Source of the DNA: UBA668 sp041394605
Lineage (GTDB): Bacteria; Actinomycetota; Acidimicrobiia; Acidimicrobiales; Ilumatobacteraceae
Direction of reading: 5' to 3'
DNA length: 64,000 nt
NCBI GenBank assembly: GCA_041394605.1
Contig: JAWKHX010000009.1
Span: 124,001 to 188,000, forward strand
The notes under the pieces were generated by a model, which was not told the DNA's origin, searched no databases, and was given only the letters and a program-made list of their open reading frames with translations. Each line of letters begins with the position of its first letter. The stretch's first letter is position 1. Position numbers and translations under genes: made by a program. Below, in pieces: positions 24,241 through 32,149 of this stretch.

Positions 24241-25578
24241 TCAGAGCGTCCTCAGGTAGCGGTTCAGCTCGAACTGGCTGACGTGCGTCTTGTACGCCCG
24301 CCACTCACTGCGCTTGTTGCGCAGGAACCATTCGAAGATGTGCTCCCCCAGTGCCTCGCGCACGAGGGTGGAGCGCTCCATCACCCGCAACGAGTCCGAC
24401 AGCGACTGGGGCAGGGTGTCGATGCCCAGCCCGCTGAGCGCCTGGTCGTCCAGTTCGAACAGGTTGGCGTCGGCCTCGGCGGGCAGTTCGTAGCCCTGCT
24501 CCACGCCGCGCAGGCCGGCGGCGAGCAGCACGCTGAAGGCTAGGTACGGGTTGCAGGCAGGGTCCGGCGAGCGGTACTCCAGGCGGGTGGCGCTGGGGTT
24601 GCCACGCTTGGCGATCGGCACCCGGATGAGGCCGCTGCGGTTGTTGCGGGCCCAGGAGATGTGCACCGGCGCCTCGAAGCCGGGCACCAGCCGCTTGTAG
24701 CTGTTGACCGTCTGGTTGGTGATCGCCGTGATCTCGGCGGCGTGGTGCAGCAGGCCGGCCATGAACTGCTTCGCCACGGGCGACAGGTGGTAGGCGTCGT
24801 CGGCGCCGTAGAACGCGTTGTCGTCGCCGTCGAACAGGCTGAGGTGCAGGTGCATGCCGCTGCCCTGCACGCCTTCCAGCGGCTTGGGCATGAACGTGGC
24901 GTGCACGCCCTGCTTGGCCGCGGCCTCGCGGACCACCAGCCGGAAGGTCATGATGCTGTCCGCCATGGTCAGCGCGTCGGTGTGGCGCAGGTCGATCTCG
25001 TGCTGGCTGGGGGAGTCCTCGTGGAAGCTGTACTCCACGGGGATGCTCATCGTCTCCAGCGTGCGGATGGTCTCCTTGCGCAGGGTGCCGGCCACGTCGG
25101 TGGTGGTGAGGTCGAAGAAGCTGCCCTCGTCCAGCGGCACCGGGGCCATGCCCGGCTGGGGCGGGGCGAAGTAGAAGAACTCGATGTCCGGGCTGACGTA
25201 GAACGTGAAGCCGCGGTCGTGCGCGGCCCGCAGGTTGCGGCGCAGCACCTGGCGCGGGTCGCCCTCGAACGGGGTGCCGTCGAGGTTGTGGATGTCGCAG
25301 AACACCCGGGCCTCGACCGCCTTCGGGTCGCTCCAGGGGAGGACTTCGAACGTGTTGGGGTCCGGCATGGCCAGCACGTCGGATTCCTGCACGCGGCTGA
25401 AGCCGTCGATGCTGGACCCGTCGAAGGTCATCCCGTCCTCGAGGGCGTTCTCCAGTTCGGCGGGGCTGATGGCGAAGCTCTTCAGATTGCCGAGCACGTC
25501 GGTGAACCACAGGCGGATCAGCCGAACCCCTCGCTCCTCCACCGTGCGGAGGACGTAGTCGCGTTGTTGGTCGAGCAT
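24241..25578 (-). CDS. glnA: Glutamine synthetase type I (GSI-alpha)
   Basis: A 445-aa GSI that makes glutamine from glutamate, ammonia and ATP. Motifs include DGMTFDGSSIDGF, SPDIEFFYF, the catalytic segment GSGMHLHLSLFDG, and the ATP-binding NSYKRLVPGFEAPVHISWARNNRSGLIRVP. The adenylylation Tyr site (NLYxLP in GSI-beta) reads ANLFELD, a Phe in place of Tyr, so adenylylation is not expected. Length fits GSI-alpha. The GlnR-like gene follows. TGTGAAC repeats lie upstream. Confidence 0.95.
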   Translation of the reverse strand: MLDQQRDYVLRTVEERGVRLIRLWFTDVLGNLKSFAISPAELENALEDGMTFDGSSIDGFSRVQESDVLAMPDPNTFEVLPWSDPKAVEARVFCDIHNLDGTPFEGDPRQVLRRNLRAAHDRGFTFYVSPDIEFFYFAPPQPGMAPVPLDEGSFFDLTTTDVAGTLRKETIRTLETMSIPVEYSFHEDSPSQHEIDLRHTDALTMADSIMTFRLVVREAAAKQGVHATFMPKPLEGVQGSGMHLHLSLFDGDDNAFYGADDAYHLSPVAKQFMAGLLHHAAEITAITNQTVNSYKRLVPGFEAPVHISWARNNRSGLIRVPIAKRGNPSATRLEYRSPDPACNPYLAFSVLLAAGLRGVEQGYELPAEADANLFELDDQALSGLGIDTLPQSLSDSLRVMERSTLVREALGEHIFEWFLRNKRSEWRAYKTHVSQFELNRYLRTL

Positions 25579-25600
25579 GAGCTGCGCCCTTTCACCTGAA

Positions 25601-25668
25601 TGTGAACGCCGCATTTTGCCATTGTGCGGCCCGAACCGCCCCGGCCGCACTGTGAACACCGTGTGAAC
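25601..25668 (-). promoter_or_regulatory. TGTGAAC repeats upstream of glnA
   Basis: Three copies of TGTGAAC (plus-strand reading) lie in the glnA leader: 25601-25607, 25651-25657 and 25662-25668. The last two form a pair with an 11-bp period (TGTGAAC-ACCG-TGTGAAC). On the coding strand this is GTTCACA-CGGT-GTTCACA. The same pair occurs upstream of the GSII gene. A GlnR-type binding site, which has a tandem 11-bp period, is the natural explanation. Confidence 0.6.
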
Positions 25669-25707
25669 CGCCCCCGGCCCCGGCGGAGGGGGTTCGGGAA
25701 AAACGGC

Positions 25708-25737
25708 GAAGGGGCCCGGCCGAAGCCGAGCCCCTTC
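25708..25737 (-). terminator. Intrinsic terminator after the GSII gene
   Basis: Read on the minus strand: an 8-bp outer stem (GAAGGGGC/GCCCCTTC), a 1-nt mismatch, a 4-bp inner stem and a CGAA-side loop, followed by CCGTTTTTCCC. It sits 29 bp past the GSII stop and separates that transcript from glnA. Confidence 0.85.
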
Positions 25738-25766
25738 GAGCGGAACCTGCGCGGATCGAGTGTGGA

Positions 25767-26777
25767 TCAGCCGGCGGCGCTGCAGACCGTCTCCAGGAGG
25801 AGACGGGTGACCGTGTACGGGTCGCAGTTGGCGTTGGGGCGGCGGTCCTCCGCGTAGCCCCGGCCGGTGCGGCTGACCTGCCACGGGATGCGGATGCTGG
25901 CCGCGCGGTTGGACACGCCGTAGCTGAACTTGTTGTACGGGGCGGTCTCGTGGGCGCCGGTGAGGCGGCTCTCGATGTCGTGGCCGTAGCCCTTGATGTG
26001 CAGGTCGACCTTCTTGCCGATGGCCTTGCAGGCGGCTTCGATGGCCTTCATGTCGGTGTCCTCGCGCATCGCCTTCGTGGAGAAGTTGGTGTGCGCGCCG
26101 GCACCGTTCCAGTCGCCCTTCTGCGGCTTGGCGGCGAAGCTGACGACCACGTCGTAGTCCTCGGCGATGCGGTGCAGCAGCCAGCGGGCGATGTACATGT
26201 GGTCGCTGACCGTGAGGGCGTCGGCGGCGCCGATCTGGAACTCCCACTGGCCGGGCATGACCTCGGCGTTGGTGCCTTCGATCATCAGGCCGGCGTCGAT
26301 GCACGCCTGGGTGTGCTCCTCGATGATCTCGCGGGCCACGACGCGGCCGGTGCCGACGCCGCAGTAGTACGGGCCCTGCGGCCCGGGGAAGCCGCCGGCG
26401 GGGAAGCCGAGGGGCTCGCCGTTGGGCTTGAGGAACGTGTACTCCTGCTCGATGCCGAAGATCATCTCGTGCTTGGCGTACTTCTTGGCCGCCTTGGCGC
26501 AGGTCCACCGGGTGTTGGTGGGGTGCGGCTTGTCGTCCTGGGCCAGGTGCACGTCGCAGAGCACGAGCACGTTGTCGCCACCGCGGATCGGGTCCGGGCA
26601 GATGAACACCGGCTGCAGTTCGCAGTCGCTGGACTCGCCGGTGGCCTGGTTGGTGGACGAGCCGTCGAAGCCCCAGACCGGCGGCTCCTTGCCGTCGGCG
26701 AGGATCTTGGTCTTCGAACGAAGGAGCGGCGTCGGCTCAGTACCGTCGAGCCAGATGTATTCAGCTTGGTAGGCCAC
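25767..26777 (-). CDS. glnII: Glutamine synthetase type II (GSII, eukaryote-like)
   Basis: A 336-aa GSII with characteristic segments WGFDGSSTNQA, HEMIFGIEQEYTFL, NAEVMPGQWEFQIG and WNGAGAHTNFSTKAMRED, and the C-terminal SIRIPWQVSRTGRGYAEDRRPNANCDPY. GSII enzymes are octamers or decamers, unrelated in regulation to GSI. The start is GTG 26777 with an AAAGGAAA site. A pair of TGTGAA-type repeats lies upstream. Having GSI and GSII adjacent is uncommon; Streptomyces has both at separate loci. Confidence 0.95.
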   Translation of the reverse strand: MAYQAEYIWLDGTEPTPLLRSKTKILADGKEPPVWGFDGSSTNQATGESSDCELQPVFICPDPIRGGDNVLVLCDVHLAQDDKPHPTNTRWTCAKAAKKYAKHEMIFGIEQEYTFLKPNGEPLGFPAGGFPGPQGPYYCGVGTGRVVAREIIEEHTQACIDAGLMIEGTNAEVMPGQWEFQIGAADALTVSDHMYIARWLLHRIAEDYDVVVSFAAKPQKGDWNGAGAHTNFSTKAMREDTDMKAIEAACKAIGKKVDLHIKGYGHDIESRLTGAHETAPYNKFSYGVSNRAASIRIPWQVSRTGRGYAEDRRPNANCDPYTVTRLLLETVCSAAG

Positions 26778-26851
26778 TGGGTTTCCTTTACGAGAAGGGG
26801 GAAGGGGCGGCGCAATCCTGGCGAGGTGCCGTTTCCCGGCCGTTGCCCGAA

Positions 26852-26869
26852 TGTGAACGCTGTGTGAAG
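26852..26869 (-). promoter_or_regulatory. TGTGAAC/TGTGAAG pair upstream of GSII
   Basis: TGTGAAC (26852-26858) and TGTGAAG (26863-26869) with an 11-bp period, 75 bp upstream of the GSII GTG. It has the same unit and spacing as the pair in front of glnA. It lies just past the 3' end of the epimerase gene. Confidence 0.55.
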
Positions 26870-26873
26870 TGAG

Positions 26874-27812
26874 TCAGCGCTGGTCGCGCCACCACTGGAC
26901 GGTAGCCGCGGCCCCTTCGGCCAGCCCAGTTGCCGTCAGGCCGAACGTGGTCTCGGTGAGCGTGGAGTCCGTCACGAACGGTTCGGCGAACTGGTACCAC
27001 GTCTCCTTCAGTTCGCGCATCACCGGCATCACCAGGCCCAGCGCGGACAGCGCGATGTGGGGGATGGTGGTCACCTTCACTCCGGTGCCGGCGGCCGCGG
27101 CCAGCGCGGCAATGAACTGGCGCTGGGTGCCGGCGGGCGCGTTGGGCACGTGCCAGGCATGGCCCCATGCCCGCTCGTCGTCGGCCAGGGTCACCAGTGT
27201 GCGGGCCACGTCGGGCATGTAGCTGAACGAGTGGGGCAGGTCGGCCGAACCGAGCACGCTGACCTTCTTGCCGGCCAGCACCCGAGGCACCACCCGCTCG
27301 CCCATCGCCGAGCCGAGCACGCCGGGCCCGTAGAAGTCGCCGGCCCGGGCCAGCGTCGCCCGCAGGCGGCCGGCGGCGTGGGCGTCGAGCAGGTCGGTGG
27401 CCATCCGGGCCCGCATCGCCCCCTTGTTGCCGGTGGCACGCATGGGGTCGTGCTCGCGCATCGGCATCGTGGCGCCGGGGCCGAAGGCGTACAGGTTGTC
27501 CATCATCACCAGCACGGCACCACTGCGCTCGGCGGCGGTCATCAGCGCCTGGTGCAGCGGCGGCCAGTCCTGCGGCCAGCGGTGGTACGGCGGGTTGGCG
27601 CAGTTGTAGACGGCGGCCGCGCCGTTGCAGACGGTGGCCAGCGCGTCGGCGTCGGTGGCGTCGGCACGGTGGCGGGTGACGAGGGGGTGGTCGGGGCCGC
27701 CGCCGCTGCGGGTGACGACGGTGACCGGGGTGCCGCGGGCGGCGAGGAGTTCGGCGACGCCGCGGCCGACGGGGCCGGCGCCGACGACGACATGGTGCGG
27801 TTGCTGCTGCAT
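26874..27812 (-). CDS. NAD(P)-binding epimerase-like protein
   Basis: A 312-aa Rossmann-fold protein of the extended SDR type: nucleotide motif VVVGAGPVGRGVAELLAARG, then YNCANPPYHRWPQDW, the VLVMMDNLYAFGPG segment in place of the usual YxxxK site, and DFYGPGV. Similar proteins are annotated as NAD-dependent epimerases of unknown substrate. Divergent from a TetR gene, with two palindromes in the spacer, so the TetR probably represses it. Confidence 0.78.
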   Translation of the reverse strand: MQQQPHHVVVGAGPVGRGVAELLAARGTPVTVVTRSGGGPDHPLVTRHRADATDADALATVCNGAAAVYNCANPPYHRWPQDWPPLHQALMTAAERSGAVLVMMDNLYAFGPGATMPMREHDPMRATGNKGAMRARMATDLLDAHAAGRLRATLARAGDFYGPGVLGSAMGERVVPRVLAGKKVSVLGSADLPHSFSYMPDVARTLVTLADDERAWGHAWHVPNAPAGTQRQFIAALAAAAGTGVKVTTIPHIALSALGLVMPVMRELKETWYQFAEPFVTDSTLTETTFGLTATGLAEGAAATVQWWRDQR

Positions 27813-27854
27813 GGGAGGAGATCCTTCCTTGGTGGGAATGCTGCTCTGAAACGT

Positions 27855-27910
27855 GAGCGGTGCTCTCACTATGGACACCATTCCGCAGAAAAGCAAGAGC
27901 GGTGCTCTCA
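27855..27910. promoter_or_regulatory. Two identical operator-like sites in a divergent promoter
   Basis: GAGCGGTGCTCTCA occurs twice in the same direction, at 27855-27868 and 27897-27910, 42 bp apart (four helical turns). The core GAGC-GGT-GCTC is a perfect palindrome. They lie between the divergent epimerase and TetR genes, 32 bp upstream of the TetR ATG, a layout typical of TetR autoregulation. Confidence 0.65.
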
Positions 27911-27942
27911 TTTGTGAGTGACGTTCGCTACACTGGCTGCCC

Positions 27943-28629
27943 ATGGCCGGCATCCGCGAGCGAGTACGCGCCGAACTCACCAGCGAGATCGTCCGTCTCG
28001 CTCGCGCTCAGGTGGCCGCCGACGGGCCCGGCGCCCTCTCGCTGCGGGCCATCGCCCGCGACCTGGGCATGGCCTCCTCCGCCATCTACCGCTACTTCCC
28101 CAGCCGCGATCACCTCCTCACCCAACTGCTCATCGACAGCTACGACCGGCTGGGCGACGTCGCCGAAGCAGCCGACGCCGCCTGCCCACGGGCCGACCCG
28201 ATGGGCCGGTGGCGGGCCGTGGCCCACGCCATCCGTGGCTGGGCGGTGGCCAACCCCAGCGAGTACGCCCTGCTGTTCGGCACCCCCGTGCCCGGTTACA
28301 TGGCGCCGGAGGACACCATCGGTCCGGCCAGCAGGTACACGCTGGTGCTCATCGGGATCCTCGCCGACCAGGAGGCCGCCGGCGCTCGCTACAAGGGGCC
28401 GGTGCCGGCGCCGTTGGCGGCCGACCTCACCGCGCTGCGCGAGTTCCTCGGCGTCTCCGTCAGCAACGAGGCGCTGGCGGTCGGGATGGGCGCCTGGGCC
28501 GCGCTGATGGGGGCCATCACGCTGGAACTGTTCGGCCATCTGCACAACGTGGTGGACACGCCGGGCGCACTGTTCGACGCCGTGGTCGAGCACCACGCGG
28601 CCGTGCTGGCAGGCCTGCCGGGAACCTGA
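27943..28629 (+). CDS. TetR/AcrR family transcriptional regulator
   Basis: A 228-aa regulator with the TetR helix-turn-helix LTSEIVRLARAQVAADGPGALSLRAIARDLGMASSAIYRYFPSRDHLL and a C-terminal domain of the TetR_C type including WAVANPSEYALLFGTPVPGY. Divergent from the epimerase gene, with paired sites in the spacer. ATG 27943 gives MAGIRERVRAEL. Confidence 0.92.
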   Translation: MAGIRERVRAELTSEIVRLARAQVAADGPGALSLRAIARDLGMASSAIYRYFPSRDHLLTQLLIDSYDRLGDVAEAADAACPRADPMGRWRAVAHAIRGWAVANPSEYALLFGTPVPGYMAPEDTIGPASRYTLVLIGILADQEAAGARYKGPVPAPLAADLTALREFLGVSVSNEALAVGMGAWAALMGAITLELFGHLHNVVDTPGALFDAVVEHHAAVLAGLPGT

Positions 28630-28656
28630 GCGCCCCGGGGCGACGTCCAACCGCCC

Positions 28657-29505
28657 GTGAACCGCCGCAACTTCCTCTCCACCGCGCTCGGCGTGCCGGC
28701 ACTGGCCGCCATGGCCGGCTCGCTCTCCACCCTGCTTGCCGCCTGCGGCGACGACGAGGCCGCGACGGAACCGTCGTACGCCGACGGCCCCAACGACGTG
28801 GTGCTGTCCATCCGCTACGAGGGCGGGTTCGTGCCGATGGGCTTCGCCTTCGTCAACACGCCGACGCTGCTGGTGAGCGGCGACGGCCGCGTGTTCGAGC
28901 CGGGCATGCAGACGCTGGAGTTCCCCGGGCCGCTGCTCAGCCCGGTGATGGTGCGCCCGATCTCGGCCGCCGGGATCCGCAAGGTGATCCGGCTGGCCGG
29001 CGACGCAGGGCTGCTGGCCGCACCGCCGGACTACTCGCTGCCCGGCGGGATGATGGTGGCCGACGCCCCCACCACCGTGGTCACCATCACGGTGGGCGGC
29101 CAGACCTACCGCCATGCCGCCGAAGCCCTGGGCCTGGGGATCGGCGACGGCACCAGCACGCCGGCCCGCGACAACCTGGCTGCGTTCGTGGAGGTGATGA
29201 CCGACATCACCGCCGTCGCCGGCACGGGCGAGGTGGGCGAGCCGATCCCGTTCGACCCGGACCGGTACCGGCTGCAGGCGATGGAGGCCAACCCGGCCGA
29301 CTGGGGCGAGCCGGCGCCGACGGTGGTGGACTGGCCGGCCGGGACGGGAGTGGTGCTGGCCGAGGCCGCCACGTGCGCCACGGCGACCGCCGAGGGAGTG
29401 GGCCAGGTGCTGACCGCCGCCGACCAACTCACCTTCTTCCGTGAGGGCGACGTGGTGTACCAGGTGTTCGCCGCCGGCATGCTGCCCGGCGACGCCGAGT
29501 GCTGA
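28657..29505 (+). CDS. Tat-exported lipoprotein of unknown function
   Basis: A 282-aa protein beginning MNRRNFLSTALGVPALAAMA, with a twin-arginine-like RR-x-F-L, a hydrophobic stretch and the lipobox LLAACGDD. The mature part is a beta-rich domain with no recognised motif (YADGPNDVVLSIRYEGGFVPMGF). GTG start, 27 bp after the TetR stop, so it may be co-transcribed. Confidence 0.7.
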   Translation: MNRRNFLSTALGVPALAAMAGSLSTLLAACGDDEAATEPSYADGPNDVVLSIRYEGGFVPMGFAFVNTPTLLVSGDGRVFEPGMQTLEFPGPLLSPVMVRPISAAGIRKVIRLAGDAGLLAAPPDYSLPGGMMVADAPTTVVTITVGGQTYRHAAEALGLGIGDGTSTPARDNLAAFVEVMTDITAVAGTGEVGEPIPFDPDRYRLQAMEANPADWGEPAPTVVDWPAGTGVVLAEAATCATATAEGVGQVLTAADQLTFFREGDVVYQVFAAGMLPGDAEC

Positions 29506-29515
29506 GCAGGCCGGG

Positions 29516-30157
29516 TCAGTCCTCGCTCTGGCCGTAGCGGTTCACCAGCGACCAGACCAGTTCCACCATCGCCGGGTGCTGCAGCGCCGGCAGGCCGCCG
29601 AGCGCGATCACGAACCGGTTCTCGCCGACGAACAGGGGCCAGAAGCCGACCTTGCTGTTGCCGGCCATGTCCACCAGCGCCCAGGCGCTGGTGCTGCTGC
29701 CCGATGCATCCGCGAGGTAGGCGGAGTGGCGTTCGTGCATGGACGCGATGTCGGCGCTGACGGCGGCCAGGAACTCGGCGGCCGTGGCGTCGAAGCCGGT
29801 GCTGGCCATGCAGAAGCCTTGGGAGTCAGCCAGCAGGCCCTGCCCGGTGGTGCTCAACGCCTCCACCGCTCGGGTGGCGATCGGCTCCAGTTGCCCGGCC
29901 GGCGGGCTCTGCGGGCTGGTGAACCCTTCGATCCACCCCTTCTCCTGGGCGCGGTACACGGTGGCCAGGGCGTCCTGCTCGCTCTGCGAGCACCACCAGG
30001 CGATGTCGGTGACGCTCGGGCGCACCGAGGTGTCGCCGCGCATCAGCGCCTGCAGCAGGGTGCGCTCCGGATTGGCTTCCGGCCCGGCCACGGCGGCGTA
30101 CGCGCCGGCGGGCGTGGGTTGCAGGTACAGGTTGCGGCCGATGAACTCGAGGGTCAT
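29516..30157 (-). CDS. Hypothetical protein, roadblock/LC7-like C-terminal half
   Basis: A 213-aa protein. The N-terminal 100 residues look like a small helical or winged domain (DTSVRPSVTDIAWWCSQSEQDALATVYRAQEKGWIEGF). The C-terminal half (GQGLLADSQGFCMASTGFDATAAEFLAAVSADIASM) recalls roadblock/LC7 proteins that act with small GTPases. The similarity is only a pattern match. Overlaps the next gene by 4 bp. Confidence 0.45.
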   Translation of the reverse strand: MTLEFIGRNLYLQPTPAGAYAAVAGPEANPERTLLQALMRGDTSVRPSVTDIAWWCSQSEQDALATVYRAQEKGWIEGFTSPQSPPAGQLEPIATRAVEALSTTGQGLLADSQGFCMASTGFDATAAEFLAAVSADIASMHERHSAYLADASGSSTSAWALVDMAGNSKVGFWPLFVGENRFVIALGGLPALQHPAMVELVWSLVNRYGQSED

Positions 30158-30657
30158 CCGGCACCTCCGGCGACTCGGACCAGATCGGTGGATCCGGTGA
30201 CGCCGCGGCTGAGCACCGAACCGCGGCAGTGGGGGAAGGGGGTCTTGGGTTGCAGGCCGCTGTTCACGCAGCGGTCCAGCATGGCGGCGCGCTGCGGGCC
30301 GATCAGCCGCCGGCCGCCTTCCAGCAGGCGCTGGCGCAGGCCGGTGCCGTTGGCGCCGAACGCGAAGAAGGCATCCACCAGCGCGGCGAACACCTCGTCG
30401 CCGTTCTCGGCGAGCACGTGGTGGTTGACGCGGGCCACGTGCAGGCGGGCGTCACCGGGGTCGGCCGCGACGCGGCGGGCCAACTGGGTGGACATCGAGT
30501 CGTCGCCGGTGATCACGGCCACCTTGAGGTGCCCGGTGCCCGGCACGGCCAGGTGCTCGGCGCGCCAATCGGCGAGTGCTGCATCGTCCTTGCCGCTGGC
30601 CCGCCGAGGCACTGCACTGTTGTTGACGATGTCCCTGGATCCGTCGCCGGACTTCAT
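30154..30657 (-). CDS. Hypothetical protein
   Basis: A 167-aa protein beginning MKSGDGSRDIVNNS, with a conserved-looking central stretch LKVAVITGDDSMSTQLARRVAAD. No known family recognised. It overlaps the roadblock-like gene by 4 bp (ATGA) and the two are evidently co-transcribed. Confidence 0.55.
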   Translation of the reverse strand: MKSGDGSRDIVNNSAVPRRASGKDDAALADWRAEHLAVPGTGHLKVAVITGDDSMSTQLARRVAADPGDARLHVARVNHHVLAENGDEVFAALVDAFFAFGANGTGLRQRLLEGGRRLIGPQRAAMLDRCVNSGLQPKTPFPHCRGSVLSRGVTGSTDLVRVAGGAG

Positions 30658-30675
30658 CGTTGACCTCCTCCGCCG

Positions 30676-32091
30676 TTATCCATCGGTCGTTCCGGCCCCG
30701 GACTCGACCCCTTCTGTGTCAGCGGGCAGCACGTCGGCGATCGGGATGTCCTCGGCGACGGCGCGACGGATGTCCTGCAACAGCGTCTGGAGCGCCGGGT
30801 AGTCGGGGTTGCCGGGCTCGAAGAGCGGAGGGGTGAGGCCGATGGACACCATGTCGTCGGCCCGGTCGCGAAGGACGGAGATCAGCAGGCGGACTTCGTC
30901 CCAGGTCATGGACATGCGGATGTTGTCGCGCACCGCGTCGGCAAGTTCGTTGAAGTTGGTGAGCACGTCGCCGAAGTCCACCGTGTCGGCGATGGTCTGG
31001 ATCATCAGCCGCTGGCGCTCCATCCGCTGGTAGTCGCTGTCGGCGGTGCGAGACCGCACGTAGCCGAGCGCCTTGGTGCCGTCCATGAAGACCGGTCCGG
31101 GGCCGATGGTGGGGTCCAGCCGGTAGTTGGAGCAGCGCATCTTGCTGGGCATCGGCAGTTCGGTGGGCAGTGTGATGGTGACCCCGCCGATGGCATCCAC
31201 AAGCCCGACGAACGCGCAGGAGTTGACCTCCAGGTAGTCGTCGATGGTGATGTTGAACGTGTAGCTCAGGCCCTCCATCACGGCGTGCACGCCGGCGTCG
31301 GCCACGTCGTCGCCGTACGCCGCAACCAGGTCGGGGTCGTTCTCCACGTTGGCGTAGACGGCGTTCAGCAGGCCCTGCTCGTCGTCGTCGTAGCCGTCCG
31401 GCCAGCGCCCGGCGAGCAGGCTGCCAGGGGGGAACTGCAGGCCGGTGAGGTTGCGCGGCACGGACACCAGCGCGGTGCGGCCGGTCTCGGTGTGGATGAA
31501 CGCGAGGATCATGGAGTCCGTGCGCAGGCCGACGCGGTCGTCGCCCTCGTCGCTGCCCAGCAGCAGCACGGTCTGGAACTCCTCGGCGTAGGGGTCGGTG
31601 GCGGGTTCAGCCACGGTCACCCGCCCGGCGGTGGGCGACTCCTGGGTGATCTCCTCCACCAGGCCGCGGGCCTGCTCCATCCGGTAGATGCCGAAGGCCG
31701 TGGGCAGGGCGAGGCCGATCACCACGGCCGAGCCGACCGTGCGCAGGCGCCGACGGTCAGCCGCGTGCGGCATGCGGTCGGAGGTGAGCCACACGGCAAC
31801 CAGGCGGGCCACCACGGCCATGATGCCGACCATGGTGAGGAAGCGCAGTGCGGCCTGGTCGCCGAACAGGCCGACCACGTCGCTGCGGTGCTGGAACAGC
31901 AGGACTGCGCCGTAGAAGGGGAAGATGACGCCGGCGGCCACGAGCAGCGCGGCCACCACCGGGGCACGCCGCCACAGGGCCACACCGGGAAGGGCGACGA
32001 TGCCGAGCACGCCTGGTGCCCGAGGCCGCAGCGGCGGTTCCGCAATGGTTCCCGCGACCGCGGCGTCGTCGAGCGGGCCGTCGTCGGTCAT
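30676..32091 (-). CDS. LytR-CpsA-Psr (LCP) family protein
   Basis: A 471-aa LCP protein that transfers undecaprenyl-linked polymers (wall teichoic acid-like glycans or arabinogalactan) to peptidoglycan. There is a cytoplasmic N-terminus, four hydrophobic helices (about residues 30-145), then the extracellular catalytic domain. Its motifs include LLLGSDEGDDRVGLRTDSMILAFIH, VSVPRNLTGLQFP, the acidic/Arg residues of the active site, and LGYVRSRTADSDYQRMERQR. Confidence 0.88.
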   Translation of the reverse strand: MTDDGPLDDAAVAGTIAEPPLRPRAPGVLGIVALPGVALWRRAPVVAALLVAAGVIFPFYGAVLLFQHRSDVVGLFGDQAALRFLTMVGIMAVVARLVAVWLTSDRMPHAADRRRLRTVGSAVVIGLALPTAFGIYRMEQARGLVEEITQESPTAGRVTVAEPATDPYAEEFQTVLLLGSDEGDDRVGLRTDSMILAFIHTETGRTALVSVPRNLTGLQFPPGSLLAGRWPDGYDDDEQGLLNAVYANVENDPDLVAAYGDDVADAGVHAVMEGLSYTFNITIDDYLEVNSCAFVGLVDAIGGVTITLPTELPMPSKMRCSNYRLDPTIGPGPVFMDGTKALGYVRSRTADSDYQRMERQRLMIQTIADTVDFGDVLTNFNELADAVRDNIRMSMTWDEVRLLISVLRDRADDMVSIGLTPPLFEPGNPDYPALQTLLQDIRRAVAEDIPIADVLPADTEGVESGAGTTDG

Positions 32092-32149
32092 CGGAATGGT
32101 CAGCGTACTGGGGGCATCCCTCCGGATGGTGGCGCGTCGCGCCAGGCGG

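Noticed and set aside
24241..26508. A 755-residue frame joining GSII antisense-frame sequence to glnA
   Set aside because: The glnA ATG at 25578 and the terminator at 25708-25737 separate the genes; the extra part is an out-of-frame shadow of the GSII gene.
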